64,000 nucleotides of DNA from an uncultured Mediterraneibacter sp. (lineage in GTDB: Bacteria > Bacillota > Clostridia > Lachnospirales > Lachnospiraceae): the NCBI GenBank assembly GCA_944376695.1, contig CALWDM010000001.1:62001-126000 (forward strand), read 5' to 3'. The notes under the pieces were generated by a model. It was not told the origin of the DNA. It did no database searches and saw only the letters and a program-made list of their open reading frames with translations. Numbering within the stretch: the first letter of the stretch is position 1; the number at the start of each line of letters is the position of its first letter. Below are positions 42,024 to 50,897 of the stretch, in pieces. Position numbers and translations under genes: made by a program.

Positions 42024-43352
42024 TCATCTCTCCTCCTGTCTGTCCTTATCCTGTGCATCCTTACCGTCAAAACGCACTTTGATGGAATTCGCATGGGCAG
42101 TCAGATGCTCCGCCTCTGCAAACTGCTCGATGTCCGTATGAATCTTTTCCAAAGCGTCTCTCGAATAGGATATAATGCTTGATTTCTTGATAAAATCATC
42201 AACGGACAGCGGCGAGAAGAATTTTGCTGTCCCGTTTGTCGGCAGGACATGGTTCGGTCCGGCAAAATAATCTCCCAGCGGCTCGCTTGAATATTTCCCG
42301 ATAAAGATCGCGCCCGCATTGCGGATCTTTGTCATCACCTCAAAGGGATCTGCTGTCATGATCTCCAGATGTTCGGACGCAATCTCATTCGCCGCATCGA
42401 TTGCATCTCCCAGCGTCTCCGCCACAAGGATATGTCCGTAGTTATCCAGTGATTTCTGTATGATCTCTCCTCTGGAAAGCCGGCTTATAAAAGTGTCCGT
42501 CCAGTCGGATACTTTTTCTGCAAGCTCCATGCTTGTGGTCACGAGGATCGCGCTCGCGAGCTCATCGTGCTCTGCCTGTGAGAGAAGGTCCGCAGCCACA
42601 CAGCGGGGATCCGCCGTCTCATCCGCCAGGACAAGGATCTCGCTGGGCCCGGCGATGGAGTCAATGCTGACATGCCCGTACACCGCTTTCTTTGCCAGAG
42701 CCACGTAGATGTTTCCCGGGCCCACGATCTTATCCACCTTCGGGATGCTCTCCGTGCCGTATGCCAGAGCGGCGACTGCCTGCGCCCCGCCGGCTTTATA
42801 AACTTTGTCCGCTCCTGCCTCTTTTGCGGCGACGAGAGTCGTTGGCGTCACCTTCCCGTCTTTTCCCGGAGGCGTCACCATGATGATCTCATCCACTCCT
42901 GCCACCTTCGCGGGCATGATGTTCATGAGCACGGACGAGGGATACGCCGCCTTTCCGCCGGGCACATAGACCCCGACCTTCGCCAGGGCAGTTATTTTCT
43001 GTCCCAGGATGGTACCGTCCGGCCTGCTGTCAAACCAGCTGTACTGCATCTGTTTCTCATGGTAGGAACGGATATTGACAAGCGCCTTCCTGATTACTTC
43101 GATCAGGCCGGGATCCACCTTGTCATACGCCTCCCTGATCTCCTCCTCAGTCACAAGGATGTCTGACGCGCTGATCTTCGCTCCGTCAAATTTCTTCGTG
43201 TATTCGAACAGCGCCTCATCCCCGCGCTCTTTTACCGCGTCAAGGATCACGCGCACACTTTCTTCATATTTCCCGTAACTGTTGGGGCTGCGCTTTAACA
43301 GGTCCTCCAGCAGGTTTTTCTTCGTATTCTGGTCAAGTCTCTCTATCCGCAT
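42024..43352 (-). CDS. hisD: Histidinol dehydrogenase
   Basis: 442 residues, full length. PGGKAAYPSSVLMNIMPAKVAGVDEI, KVYKAGGAQAVAALAYGTESIPKVDKIVGPGNIYVALAKK, IDSIAGPSEILVLAD and LLSQAEHDELASAIL (zinc and catalytic residues) are all present, plus PTNGTAKFFSPLSVDDFIKKSS near the end. It oxidises histidinol twice, to histidine. AGGAGGAAATT precedes the ATG. Third gene after hisZ and hisG. Confidence 0.97.
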   Translation of the reverse strand: MRIERLDQNTKKNLLEDLLKRSPNSYGKYEESVRVILDAVKERGDEALFEYTKKFDGAKISASDILVTEEEIREAYDKVDPGLIEVIRKALVNIRSYHEKQMQYSWFDSRPDGTILGQKITALAKVGVYVPGGKAAYPSSVLMNIMPAKVAGVDEIIMVTPPGKDGKVTPTTLVAAKEAGADKVYKAGGAQAVAALAYGTESIPKVDKIVGPGNIYVALAKKAVYGHVSIDSIAGPSEILVLADETADPRCVAADLLSQAEHDELASAILVTTSMELAEKVSDWTDTFISRLSRGEIIQKSLDNYGHILVAETLGDAIDAANEIASEHLEIMTADPFEVMTKIRNAGAIFIGKYSSEPLGDYFAGPNHVLPTNGTAKFFSPLSVDDFIKKSSIISYSRDALEKIHTDIEQFAEAEHLTAHANSIKVRFDGKDAQDKDRQEER

Positions 43353-43366
43353 AATTTCCTCCTGAC

Positions 43367-44011
43367 TTACTTTTCTCTGAGTAAAGCCCGCAGATCTGTG
43401 ATCAGCTTTTTGATCCGTTCATTTTCCATGCGCATGCTCACCGGATTGACGATCATGCGCGCAGAAAGAGGGCACACTTCCTCAAGGACGACGAGCCCGT
43501 TTTCCTTCAGGGTAGAGCCTGTCTCCACGATGTCCACGATCACTTCGGACAGTCCGACGATCGGCGCGAGCTCGATGGAGCCATTCATCTTGATGATCTC
43601 CACAGTCTGATGCTTTTTATTATAGAAATAGTCTTTTGCGATCTTCGGATATTTCGTTGCGACACGGATCAGCTCCCTGTGCTGCAGAAGCTCCGCAGCA
43701 TCCTCATAGCCGCAGACACACATCCGGCATTTCCCAAAGCCCAGGTCAAGCACCTCGTGCACTTTCCTGCCTTCTTCTATGATCGTATCCTTTCCGACGA
43801 CTCCGATATCCGCCGCCCCGTATTCCACATAGGTGGGGACATCCGGTCCCTTCGCGAGGAAGAATCTCAGCTTCAGCTCCTCGTTCGTAAAGATCAGTTT
43901 CCTGGAATCTTTGTCTTTCATCTCCTCACAGGTGATGCCGAGCCTTTCCAGCATATCGAGAGTTCTGCTGGCGAGGCGTCCCTTTGTGAGGGCAAATGTC
44001 AGATATCTCAT
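43367..44011 (-). CDS. hisG: ATP phosphoribosyltransferase, short catalytic subunit
   Basis: 214 residues: the short HisG_S form that needs HisZ. LTFALTKGRLASRTLDMLERLG, GPDVPTYVEYGAADIGVVGKDTIIE, RVATKYPKIAKDYF and the PRPP loop ELAPIVGLSEVIVDIVETGSTLKENGLVVLE are clear. It lacks the C-terminal regulatory domain of the long form, consistent with hisZ upstream. First, committed step of histidine synthesis. AAAGGAGAGCACG precedes the ATG. Confidence 0.96.
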   Translation of the reverse strand: MRYLTFALTKGRLASRTLDMLERLGITCEEMKDKDSRKLIFTNEELKLRFFLAKGPDVPTYVEYGAADIGVVGKDTIIEEGRKVHEVLDLGFGKCRMCVCGYEDAAELLQHRELIRVATKYPKIAKDYFYNKKHQTVEIIKMNGSIELAPIVGLSEVIVDIVETGSTLKENGLVVLEEVCPLSARMIVNPVSMRMENERIKKLITDLRALLREK

Positions 44012-44026
44012 AAATCGTGCTCTCCT

Positions 44027-45277
44027 TTAATCTACACCCGGTATCTTTACCAGTTTTTCGGCTCCTGTCCGCAGGTTTACCATCTCGATCTTCTGGTCGT
44101 CTCTCAGATAGAGCATAGCAGCGGCAGAGGTACGCTTTGCGTAATTTTCATAGATTTCCCGCTCTTCCTCAGATTCCCGCTTTACCAGCTCGATGTTCCG
44201 CCCTTTTCTGCGGAAGCTGCACGCAAGGGCAACTGCCTGCTCCTCTGTTGCCTCTGTATAGACGATGAGATTGCGGTGGATGGTCTCCACGGGGATCTTC
44301 TGCCTGCCGAGAGCGCCCATGAGTTCATCCAGGAGGATCGCAAAACCGATGGACGGGGTGTCTTTCCCGAACTTCTCCAGAAGATGGTCGTACCGTCCGC
44401 CCCTGACCACCGCGTCTCCTGTGCCGAAAGTATACGCACGGAAAATGATGCCGGTGTAATAGCCGTAATTCCCGATCATGCTCAGGTCGAAGGTAATATG
44501 GTCGTCCGCGCCGTAAAGCCTGAGGAGACGGAAGATCTGCTGGAGCCGCGTGACCGCAAGCCTCGCGTCCAGATCCGGCGCAGCGATCATCGCCTGTTCC
44601 AGCACCTCCGGTCCTCCTGTGAGTTCCGGGAGGAGACGGAACGCCTCTCTCACGCTTTCTTTTACTTCATGCGCATCCAGGATCTCCTCGATCCCGAAGA
44701 AATTCCGGTTTGTGATAAGAGCGCGGATCTCTCTGCTCTCCTCTTCCCCCAGCCCGGCCGCTTTCAGGAGGCTGCGGATAAAGTCCACATGCCCGAGGCT
44801 GATCTGAAATTCCTGAAGCCCGATCTGTTTCAGGCTGTCCGCCACCATTGCCAGCATCTCTGCGTCCACTTCTACAGAGTCCAGTCCGATCAGCTCTGCG
44901 CCGAGCTGTGTATTCTCCTTTAACCTTCCCTGGTAACTGGAATGATTGATAAACGTATTCCCCGCATAGCAGAGGCGGATAGGCATATCCTCCGACTCAA
45001 ACAGAGTTGCGGCAGCCCTCGCCACTGACGGCGTGATATCCGGGCGCAGCGCCAGGATACTGCCCTCACGGTCAAAAAATTTATAAAGCTCCTGGGTCGA
45101 GGTGGATCCGATCTCCTTTCGGAAGACCTCGTAATATTCAAACGTTGGAGTCTGTATATCCTGATATCCGTACAGATGCAGTACTTTGCTGAGTTTTCTC
45201 TGGAGTGCAAGTTTGGTCTCACATTCTTTGCTGTAGATATCCCGGACGCCTTCCGGGGTATGAAGTTTCTGTTCCAT
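44027..45277 (-). CDS. hisZ: ATP phosphoribosyltransferase regulatory subunit
   Basis: 416 residues, class II aminoacyl-tRNA-synthetase-like (HisRS paralogue). Motif 2-like REGSILALRPDITPSVARAAATLF and motif 3-like ARGGRYDHLLEKFG positions (VVRGGRYDHLLEKFGKDTPSIGFAILLD) are present, followed by a C-terminal anticodon-binding-like half. It forms a complex with short HisG and gives histidine feedback. First gene of the operon, with a consensus promoter and a palindrome in the leader; AAAGGAGCGC precedes the ATG. Confidence 0.93.
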   Translation of the reverse strand: MEQKLHTPEGVRDIYSKECETKLALQRKLSKVLHLYGYQDIQTPTFEYYEVFRKEIGSTSTQELYKFFDREGSILALRPDITPSVARAAATLFESEDMPIRLCYAGNTFINHSSYQGRLKENTQLGAELIGLDSVEVDAEMLAMVADSLKQIGLQEFQISLGHVDFIRSLLKAAGLGEEESREIRALITNRNFFGIEEILDAHEVKESVREAFRLLPELTGGPEVLEQAMIAAPDLDARLAVTRLQQIFRLLRLYGADDHITFDLSMIGNYGYYTGIIFRAYTFGTGDAVVRGGRYDHLLEKFGKDTPSIGFAILLDELMGALGRQKIPVETIHRNLIVYTEATEEQAVALACSFRRKGRNIELVKRESEEEREIYENYAKRTSAAAMLYLRDDQKIEMVNLRTGAEKLVKIPGVD

Positions 45278-45293
45278 AAAGCGCTCCTTTCAC

Positions 45294-45315
45294 TTTAACG
45301 TGCTAACACGTTAAA
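45294..45315. promoter_or_regulatory. Palindromic operator of the histidine operon
   Basis: Perfect inverted repeat TTTAACGTG-CTAA-CACGTTAAA, located from about +5 to +26 relative to the predicted transcription start and just before the hisZ ribosome site. This placement suits a repressor. A TrpR-family histidine regulator (HisR/YerC type) has been proposed for Firmicutes his operons; assigning it here is inference. Confidence 0.65.
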
Positions 45316-45326
45316 ATACTCTTGTA

Positions 45327-45355
45327 ATTATACGGATTTTCCAGATGTCTGTCAA
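45327..45355 (-). promoter_or_regulatory. Consensus promoter of the his operon
   Basis: Minus strand TTGACA (45355-45350), 17-bp spacer, TATAAT (45332-45327), exact consensus. The -35 overlaps the end of recU. Confidence 0.9.
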
Positions 45356-45885
45356 TCCCTGAGATCCAGGTCTTTCTGGATATAGTCAAGGTACGGGACA
45401 AAGTAGCCGTTCTTAAGCTGCATGGACCAGTCCGGCTCCAGTTCGTCATACCGGAAGCTCTTCCGCCCTCCCTGCATGCCCCGGTCCCAGAATTTTTTTA
45501 TCTGACTGTACCGCATATAATACAGCTCATCCCGTTCTGTATAGTAGATAAGCAGGAAGGATACGCCGCCCTGGCGCTCAAATTTCCCCATAAAATCGAT
45601 CTGATGTTCATGCACGTTCTGGAGAGGGAACGTATCTGCACGGCACTCTTTGGCGTCAAAGCAGACCGGGATCCCCTGCACTGCTCCAATGTAATCTACG
45701 GTACTGATCTTGTCAAAATACGCCAGAGTAATGCGCCTGCTCTCCTGGTCGATCTTTACCGGAGTGATGGGCGTCGGTATTTTCTGCACCAGCGCCAGCC
45801 CCAGTTCACCGTACCTCTCATTTGTGTGGTTGATAAACTCTTCCAGCGTGGACCCTCTTAAGCCTCTGGAACTCCATGTCGCCAT
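45352..45885 (-). CDS. recU: Holliday junction resolvase RecU
   Basis: 177 residues. N-terminal SRGLRGSTLEEFINHTNERYGELGLALVQKIPTPITPVKI, then the nuclease core with DYIGAVQGIPVCFDAKECRADTFPL (catalytic Asp and E-K pair) and HEHQIDFMGKFERQGGVSFLLIYY. It resolves four-way DNA junctions in recombination repair. In Bacillus recU lies beside a PBP gene; here it follows an RluA-type synthase. AAAGGAGTGATCTAGT precedes the ATG. Confidence 0.93.
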   Translation of the reverse strand: MATWSSRGLRGSTLEEFINHTNERYGELGLALVQKIPTPITPVKIDQESRRITLAYFDKISTVDYIGAVQGIPVCFDAKECRADTFPLQNVHEHQIDFMGKFERQGGVSFLLIYYTERDELYYMRYSQIKKFWDRGMQGGRKSFRYDELEPDWSMQLKNGYFVPYLDYIQKDLDLRD

Positions 45886-45886
45886 A

Positions 45887-46876
45887 CTAGATCACTCCTT
45901 TGTCCTCACAGATTTTCCGGAACAGGGAAGGCGGCGGGGCTTTGATCTCTTTCCCCGAGATCCCGGAAAGGGCGCCGCCGCACTCAGGAACGCAGAGCCT
46001 GTGCGAATGGAGCAGCTGACCGGACAGCCCGTATTGTTTTTTCAGCTTTTCATTAAAAGCCCGGTCCCCGTACTTATAGTCCCCGGCAATGGGATGTCCC
46101 TGGGATGCGAGATGGGCGCGGATCTGATGGGTCTTGCCCGTGATCAGATGGACCTCCAGCAGAGTAACTCCTGCCCTGGATGCGAGCGGATGGTACTCTG
46201 TCTCGATCACGGACGCGTCTTTCTCTTTTTCCCTTTTTACGGATACGGTATTCCTCTTTCTGTCTTTTGTCAGATAACCTCTGATCCGGCAGCCTTCCGT
46301 CACCTCCCCTTTCACAAGACAGAGATAATATTTCTGAAGGCTCCGTTCCCGGAACATTTCGCTGAGCTCCTGGAGCGCCGGGAGCGTCTTCCCCGCCGCG
46401 ACGATGCCGCTTGTATTCCGGTCCAGGCGGTTGCACACTGATGGACGGAATGTCTGAAGCTCCTTTTCTGTGATCTGCCCGCTCTCTAGCAGATAGGCGG
46501 TCAGATATTCTACAAGGGAGACGTCGCCGGGCGCCGCTTTCTGGGACAGCATGCCTGCGGGCTTGTTTATAAAGATTGTATGCCTGTCTTCATATAATAT
46601 GTCAGGCTCCGCCCCTCTTCTGCCCTGCGCCGCCAGATAATGCTCTGAGGTTCTGCTCTGCGAGAACTTGCAGATCGTGTCGTCTGAAAGGAAGAGATTC
46701 ACAGTATCCCCGGTGGAGAGCATCTCATTCCCTGATGCCTTTTTCCCGTTTAATGTGATATTCTTTTTTCGGAGCATCTTGTACAGGAAACTCTTCGGAG
46801 CTCTGTCCATATATTTCCCCAGAAATTTATCCAGGCGCTGTCCTGCCTCATTTGAGCCGATGCACAGTTCTTTCAT
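45887..46876 (-). CDS. RluA-family pseudouridine synthase with S4 domain
   Basis: 329 residues. An S4 domain at the start (AGQRLDKFLGKYMDRAPKSFLYKMLRKKNITLNGKKASG) precedes the catalytic domain with PSVCNRLDRNTSGIVAAGK carrying the catalytic Asp, TIFINKPAGMLSQKA and GKTHQIRAHLASQGHPIAGDYKYG. It resembles RluC; the rRNA position cannot be read from sequence. One base separates it from recU downstream. Confidence 0.92.
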   Translation of the reverse strand: MKELCIGSNEAGQRLDKFLGKYMDRAPKSFLYKMLRKKNITLNGKKASGNEMLSTGDTVNLFLSDDTICKFSQSRTSEHYLAAQGRRGAEPDILYEDRHTIFINKPAGMLSQKAAPGDVSLVEYLTAYLLESGQITEKELQTFRPSVCNRLDRNTSGIVAAGKTLPALQELSEMFRERSLQKYYLCLVKGEVTEGCRIRGYLTKDRKRNTVSVKREKEKDASVIETEYHPLASRAGVTLLEVHLITGKTHQIRAHLASQGHPIAGDYKYGDRAFNEKLKKQYGLSGQLLHSHRLCVPECGGALSGISGKEIKAPPPSLFRKICEDKGVI

Positions 46877-46892
46877 AACCAGCCTCTTTCCG

Positions 46893-47471
46893 CTACATGG
46901 AAATATTCAGGATGATCCCCCGGATCCCTTCTTCCCTTTCCTTTGTGTCTGCTTTTTCTACTGCCGCGATATTGTCCAGCCCTTCAGCCCTTGTGATAAA
47001 GGGCCTGTATTCATTCAGCACGCGGACAGCGAGTTCGGTATAACCGTTTTGTTTCAGCATGGCTTTGATATGGTCAGAGACCATTTTCAGGTCCACCTTT
47101 TTATAATGGGTATACCCGAAGATATTGCTGCCAGAGATCACGATGCAGTCCACGGGCATGATCTTCTCCTCACTTGTGACGACCAGGTCATAGCAGACGG
47201 TAAGGTGGGATGTCTTACTTTTGATCTCATCTGCCACATCCTGTTCGATGGAGCGGTATGGGAACCTGGCGATCACGCCTACAAGCGCCTTGCCCGCCGG
47301 AAGACAGCCCAGGATCGCTATCACGGTAAGCAGGTTCAGCCTTGTCCCGGTCTGAGAATATCCGAGAAAGAACACCGCGGCAACAATGCCGAAATAGATA
47401 ACCGTCCTTATGATCTCCACCTTTTTCTTGTAATCCAGATAACCTGGAGTGCCTTTTTGTACTCTTGTCAT
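46893..47471 (-). CDS. Conserved hypothetical membrane protein
   Basis: 192 residues. A basic start (DYKKKVEIIR) is followed by two membrane helices (TVIYFGIVAAVFFLGY and LLTVIAILGCLPAGKALVGVIA) and a soluble C-terminal domain of about 120 residues (VCYDLVVTSEEKIMPVDCIVISGSNIFGYTHY; MLKQNGYTELAVRVL) with alternating strands and helices. No catalytic motif seen and no family named. Its start overlaps the end of the SDR gene by 4 bases (ATGA), so translation is coupled. Confidence 0.7.
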   Translation of the reverse strand: MTRVQKGTPGYLDYKKKVEIIRTVIYFGIVAAVFFLGYSQTGTRLNLLTVIAILGCLPAGKALVGVIARFPYRSIEQDVADEIKSKTSHLTVCYDLVVTSEEKIMPVDCIVISGSNIFGYTHYKKVDLKMVSDHIKAMLKQNGYTELAVRVLNEYRPFITRAEGLDNIAAVEKADTKEREEGIRGIILNISM

Positions 47472-48247
47472 TTTGTAACGAACTCCTCCGCCTTAAGTAT
47501 CAAACTGTGGGGCAGCAGTTTTGCTCCCAGGCGCGCGGTCTTTATCCCCGCGCCGTATACGGAGACCGCGCGTTTTCTGCGGCTGTCTGAAAGCGCTTTT
47601 CGGACCACCTCTTCTGCTCCGGCAAGCGTCAGCTTCTTCAGCGGAGCTGTCAGTTCCCCGCTGACGGAGAAAAATTCCGTGTCCACGGGGCCCGGACATA
47701 CTGCAGTCACACAGATGCCGCAGTGCCGCAGCTCAGAGCCAAGCGCTCTGGAAAAGCTCAGAACATAAGCTTTTGTCGCCGCATATACGGCGAAGCCGTT
47801 CTGCGGGCAGAACGCTGCGGCAGAGGCCAGGTTGACGATCCGGCTTCCCCTGCTCATCCACGGCAGCGTCATCTGCGTCATGCGCGTAAGGGCGCGGCAG
47901 TTCAGATCGACCATGTCGGTCTGGAGCTTCTTCCCCTCGCCGGCGATGTCGACAAAGCTGCCGCTTTTCCCGAATCCGGCGGAATTGACGAGCATCCTCA
48001 CATCCGGGCAGAGCTCTTTCAGGGAGCGGTGGTATTCCTTATACACCTGCTTTTTCAGCAGATCTCCCTCAAAAATCCTGACAGGTATGCGGCACTGTTT
48101 CTTTAACGCCTCCAGACGTTCTCTTCTTCTCGCGATCACCCAGATCTCATCCAGGTTTTTATAAAAATATCCCAGCTGGCGCGCGAACTCTTTCCCCATT
48201 CCCGAGGATGCGCCTGTCACAACTGCGATCCGTATCTGTTTTTTCAT
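47468..48247 (-). CDS. Short-chain dehydrogenase/reductase
   Basis: About 259 residues from ATG 48247 with GAGG at 6 nt; another ATG at 48259 overlaps the ygiQ-like stop. Rossmann motif TGASSGMGKEFARQLG; NAG-type VNSAGFGKSGSF; catalytic Ser in NLASAAAFCP and YxxxK in YAATKAYVLSFSRAL; PG motif CPGPVDTEFF. A classical SDR that uses NAD(P)H; some residues suggest an acyl or steroid-type substrate, but none can be assigned. Co-directional with its neighbours. Confidence 0.88.
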   Translation of the reverse strand: MKKQIRIAVVTGASSGMGKEFARQLGYFYKNLDEIWVIARRRERLEALKKQCRIPVRIFEGDLLKKQVYKEYHRSLKELCPDVRMLVNSAGFGKSGSFVDIAGEGKKLQTDMVDLNCRALTRMTQMTLPWMSRGSRIVNLASAAAFCPQNGFAVYAATKAYVLSFSRALGSELRHCGICVTAVCPGPVDTEFFSVSGELTAPLKKLTLAGAEEVVRKALSDSRRKRAVSVYGAGIKTARLGAKLLPHSLILKAEEFVTK

Positions 48248-48255
48248 ATTCTGCC

Positions 48256-50220
48256 TCATTTCTTTTTGTGAATATTCCGTATCGTCTTTTTCTTTCTTTT
48301 CCGTTCCGGCTGGACCTTCCGGCTGTCCGCGCCGTTTGCACGGTCTGCATTTTTACTGCGTCCTGCATTTTTTGCCTGACCGGCGGCCCAGCTCCGGGCG
48401 GGCTGCTCCGCGTGTCCCGCCTTAATTCTCGGACGGATCAGGCACTTCGGCCCGTATCCGATCAGGTCGGTCCTGCCTGCTTTTCTCAAAGCCTCCTCCA
48501 CAAGATCATAGAGCTTTGGATCCCGGTACTGGATCAGCGCCCTCTGCATAGCCTTCTCATGAGGGCTTTTCGGTACATAGACCGGCTTCATGGTCCGCGG
48601 GTCAAGTCCTGTATAGTACATGCAGGTAGAGAGGGTGGACGGCGTGGGATAAAAATCCTGCACCTGCTCCGGCATGTAGCCAAGATCCCGGCAGTATTCC
48701 GCCAGTTCCACAGCCTCTTTCAGCGTGGAACCGGGATGGGAAGACATCAGGTATGGGACAAGATACTGCTTTTTCCCGAGCCGGTCATTCATCTTATGGA
48801 ACTGGCGTGTGAATTCTTTGTATACGCTGTTCTGAGGTTTCCCCATAAGGGAGAGCACCTGGTCTGACACATGCTCTGGCGCTACTTTCAGCTGGCCGCT
48901 CACATGGTACTCGCACAGCTCCCGGAGGAAATCCTTCTTCCGGTCAGCCAGCAGATAGTCAAACCGGATGCCTGACCGGATGAACACTTTTTTCACGCCG
49001 GGCACATTCCGCAGTTTCTTCAAAAGGGACACATAATCACTGTGGTCCGCGTCCAGGTTTTTACATGGAGCCGGGAACAGGCACTGGCGGTCCCGGCAGA
49101 CGCCGTGCTCCATCTGTTTCTGGCAGGACGGGTGGCGGAAATTCGCGGTGGGCCCGCCCACGTCGTGGATGTATCCTTTGAAATCTGTTTCTCCTGTGAT
49201 CATCTCCGCCTCTTCCAGGAGAGAATCATGGCTCCTGGTCTGGACGATCCGCCCCTGATGGAAGGTCAGGGCACAGAAGCTGCATCCGCCGAAACATCCT
49301 CTGCTGCTGATCAGGCTGAAGCGGATCTCCGATATGGCAGGCACGCCGCCCTTTTCCTCATAGGACGGGTGATACGTCCTTGTATACGGAAGGGCGTAAA
49401 CATCGTCCATTTCCATCGTAGAGAGAGGTTTTGCCGGCGGATTCTGCACAACATAGAGATGATCCGAATAGGGCTCTGCCAGCTGTTTCCCGGTGAAAGC
49501 GTCTGTATTCCTATACTGCGTATAAAAGCTTCCCGCATAGTTTTCTTTATCCTGCTTCAGCTCCTCATAGGACGGGAGGAATTCTGCGCCGCGGATCCGC
49601 TCCCGGTCTCTGACCTTGACCACTGTCCCGTCAATGTAAGTCAGCTCCTCCACCGGGATCCCTGCGTCCAGCGCTTCCGCGATCTCAACGATCGAGCGCT
49701 CGCCCATGCCGTAAGAGATGATATCTGCCCCGGAATCCAGGAGGATCGACCGTTTCAGGGAGTCTGACCAGTAATCATAGTGGGCGAGCCTTCGAAGGCT
49801 TGCCTCGATCCCGCCCAGGATGACCGGTATCTCTTTATAGGACTGGCGGATCAGATTCCCGTATACCGTACAGGCATGATCCGGGCGCTTCCCCATCTCT
49901 CCTCCCGGCGTGTAGGCGTCCGTCTTCCGGCGTTTCTTTGAGACCGAATAGTGATTGACCATGGAATCCATATTGCCGGATGACACGAGGAAGCCGAGAC
50001 GGGGTTCCCCAAAGATGCGGATGCTCGAGGGATCCCTCCAGTCCGGCTGGGAGATGATGCCTACCCGGTATCCTCTCGACTCCAGGAGACGGCTTATGAT
50101 GGCATGTCCAAAGGAAGGATGGTCCACGTACGCATCACCGATCACATAGGCGAAATCGACCTGGTCCCAGCCTCTCTCTTCCATATCAGCCCTGCTCACG
50201 GGCAAAAATCTGTCATTCAT
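48256..50220 (-). CDS. YgiQ-family radical SAM protein
   Basis: 654 residues. The N-terminal UPF0313 region (FLPVSRADMEERGWDQVDFAYVIGDAYVDHPSFG, LRRLAHYDYWSDSLKRSILLDSGADIISYGMGE) and the Fe-S motif SRGCFGGCSFCALTFHQGR (C-x3-C-x2-C) define the YgiQ family. A second Cys-rich segment (CQKQMEHGVCRDRQCLFPAPC) could bind another cluster. The tail after about 610 is a lysine/arginine-rich extension, possibly nucleic-acid binding. The reaction is not established. The start overlaps the HAD gene stop (ATGA). Confidence 0.92.
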   Translation of the reverse strand: MNDRFLPVSRADMEERGWDQVDFAYVIGDAYVDHPSFGHAIISRLLESRGYRVGIISQPDWRDPSSIRIFGEPRLGFLVSSGNMDSMVNHYSVSKKRRKTDAYTPGGEMGKRPDHACTVYGNLIRQSYKEIPVILGGIEASLRRLAHYDYWSDSLKRSILLDSGADIISYGMGERSIVEIAEALDAGIPVEELTYIDGTVVKVRDRERIRGAEFLPSYEELKQDKENYAGSFYTQYRNTDAFTGKQLAEPYSDHLYVVQNPPAKPLSTMEMDDVYALPYTRTYHPSYEEKGGVPAISEIRFSLISSRGCFGGCSFCALTFHQGRIVQTRSHDSLLEEAEMITGETDFKGYIHDVGGPTANFRHPSCQKQMEHGVCRDRQCLFPAPCKNLDADHSDYVSLLKKLRNVPGVKKVFIRSGIRFDYLLADRKKDFLRELCEYHVSGQLKVAPEHVSDQVLSLMGKPQNSVYKEFTRQFHKMNDRLGKKQYLVPYLMSSHPGSTLKEAVELAEYCRDLGYMPEQVQDFYPTPSTLSTCMYYTGLDPRTMKPVYVPKSPHEKAMQRALIQYRDPKLYDLVEEALRKAGRTDLIGYGPKCLIRPRIKAGHAEQPARSWAAGQAKNAGRSKNADRANGADSRKVQPERKRKKKTIRNIHKKK

Positions 50221-50897
50221 TCTCTAACCCCGCATTTTTCATAAGATTCATTCATGACTTCATAGAAGTCACGGATAAAATAGTCTGCCAGCCGCTTTTT
50301 CTCCCTCTCGTATTTTCTGGAGAAAGCATCGTCAACGGCACACACTTCCATGCCCGCGTTCTTTCCGGCCAGGATCCCGTTCGGCACATCTTCGAACACA
50401 AGGCATGCTCCGGGATCGACTTGCAGATCTCCTGCCACTTTCAGATACATATCCGGGGCAGGCTTCCCGGCGCTCACCTCATCGGACGTACAGACGGAGT
50501 CAAAATACGCGTTCAGACCGCGGGCATCCAGAGCTGCCTGTGCGATCCTGCGGTCATTGCTCGTAGCGATGCCGAGCCGCACACCCTTTCTTTTCATCTC
50601 GTCCAGAAATTCCACTGCCCCCGGCTTTGGAAATACTTTTTCCGCATACAGGCTGACCGTCATCTCCCGCCACTCCTGCATTACCTGCTCCACAGTCTGG
50701 TCCAGTGTATGGAAGGTGTCGACAAAATACTGAGCAGTCTCCACATAGCTCATCCCTTCGATATCCTTATGGAATGTCTCGGGCTCTGTCAGCCCATACT
50801 TCTCCATATAAATCCGGTCTACTTCCGTCCAGATCCACATGGAATCCACCAGGGAACCGTCCATATCAAAAATGACAGCCTTTTTTCCTTTTAACAT
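50217..50897 (-). CDS. HAD-family hydrolase (beta-phosphoglucomutase-like)
   Basis: 226 residues. Motif I FDMDGSLVDSMWIW, motif II IATSNDRR, motif III Lys around SAGKPAPDMY and motif IV VFEDVPNGILAGKNAGMEV are intact, with a helical cap between. This is subfamily IA phosphatase/phosphomutase. The substrate is unknown. AAGAGGTAAAAC precedes the ATG, and the start overlaps the end of the RsuA-type gene by 7 bp. Confidence 0.9.
   Translation of the reverse strand: MLKGKKAVIFDMDGSLVDSMWIWTEVDRIYMEKYGLTEPETFHKDIEGMSYVETAQYFVDTFHTLDQTVEQVMQEWREMTVSLYAEKVFPKPGAVEFLDEMKRKGVRLGIATSNDRRIAQAALDARGLNAYFDSVCTSDEVSAGKPAPDMYLKVAGDLQVDPGACLVFEDVPNGILAGKNAGMEVCAVDDAFSRKYEREKKRLADYFIRDFYEVMNESYEKCGVRE

Noticed and set aside
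43610..44923. 437-codon open frame on the plus strand
   Set aside because: It lies fully antisense to hisG and hisZ, whose motifs, ribosome sites and order are certain; the product has no recognisable domain.
45278..45330. T-box leader for the histidine operon
   Set aside because: The leader is under 50 nt and has no specifier loop or T-box sequence; a palindromic operator is present instead.
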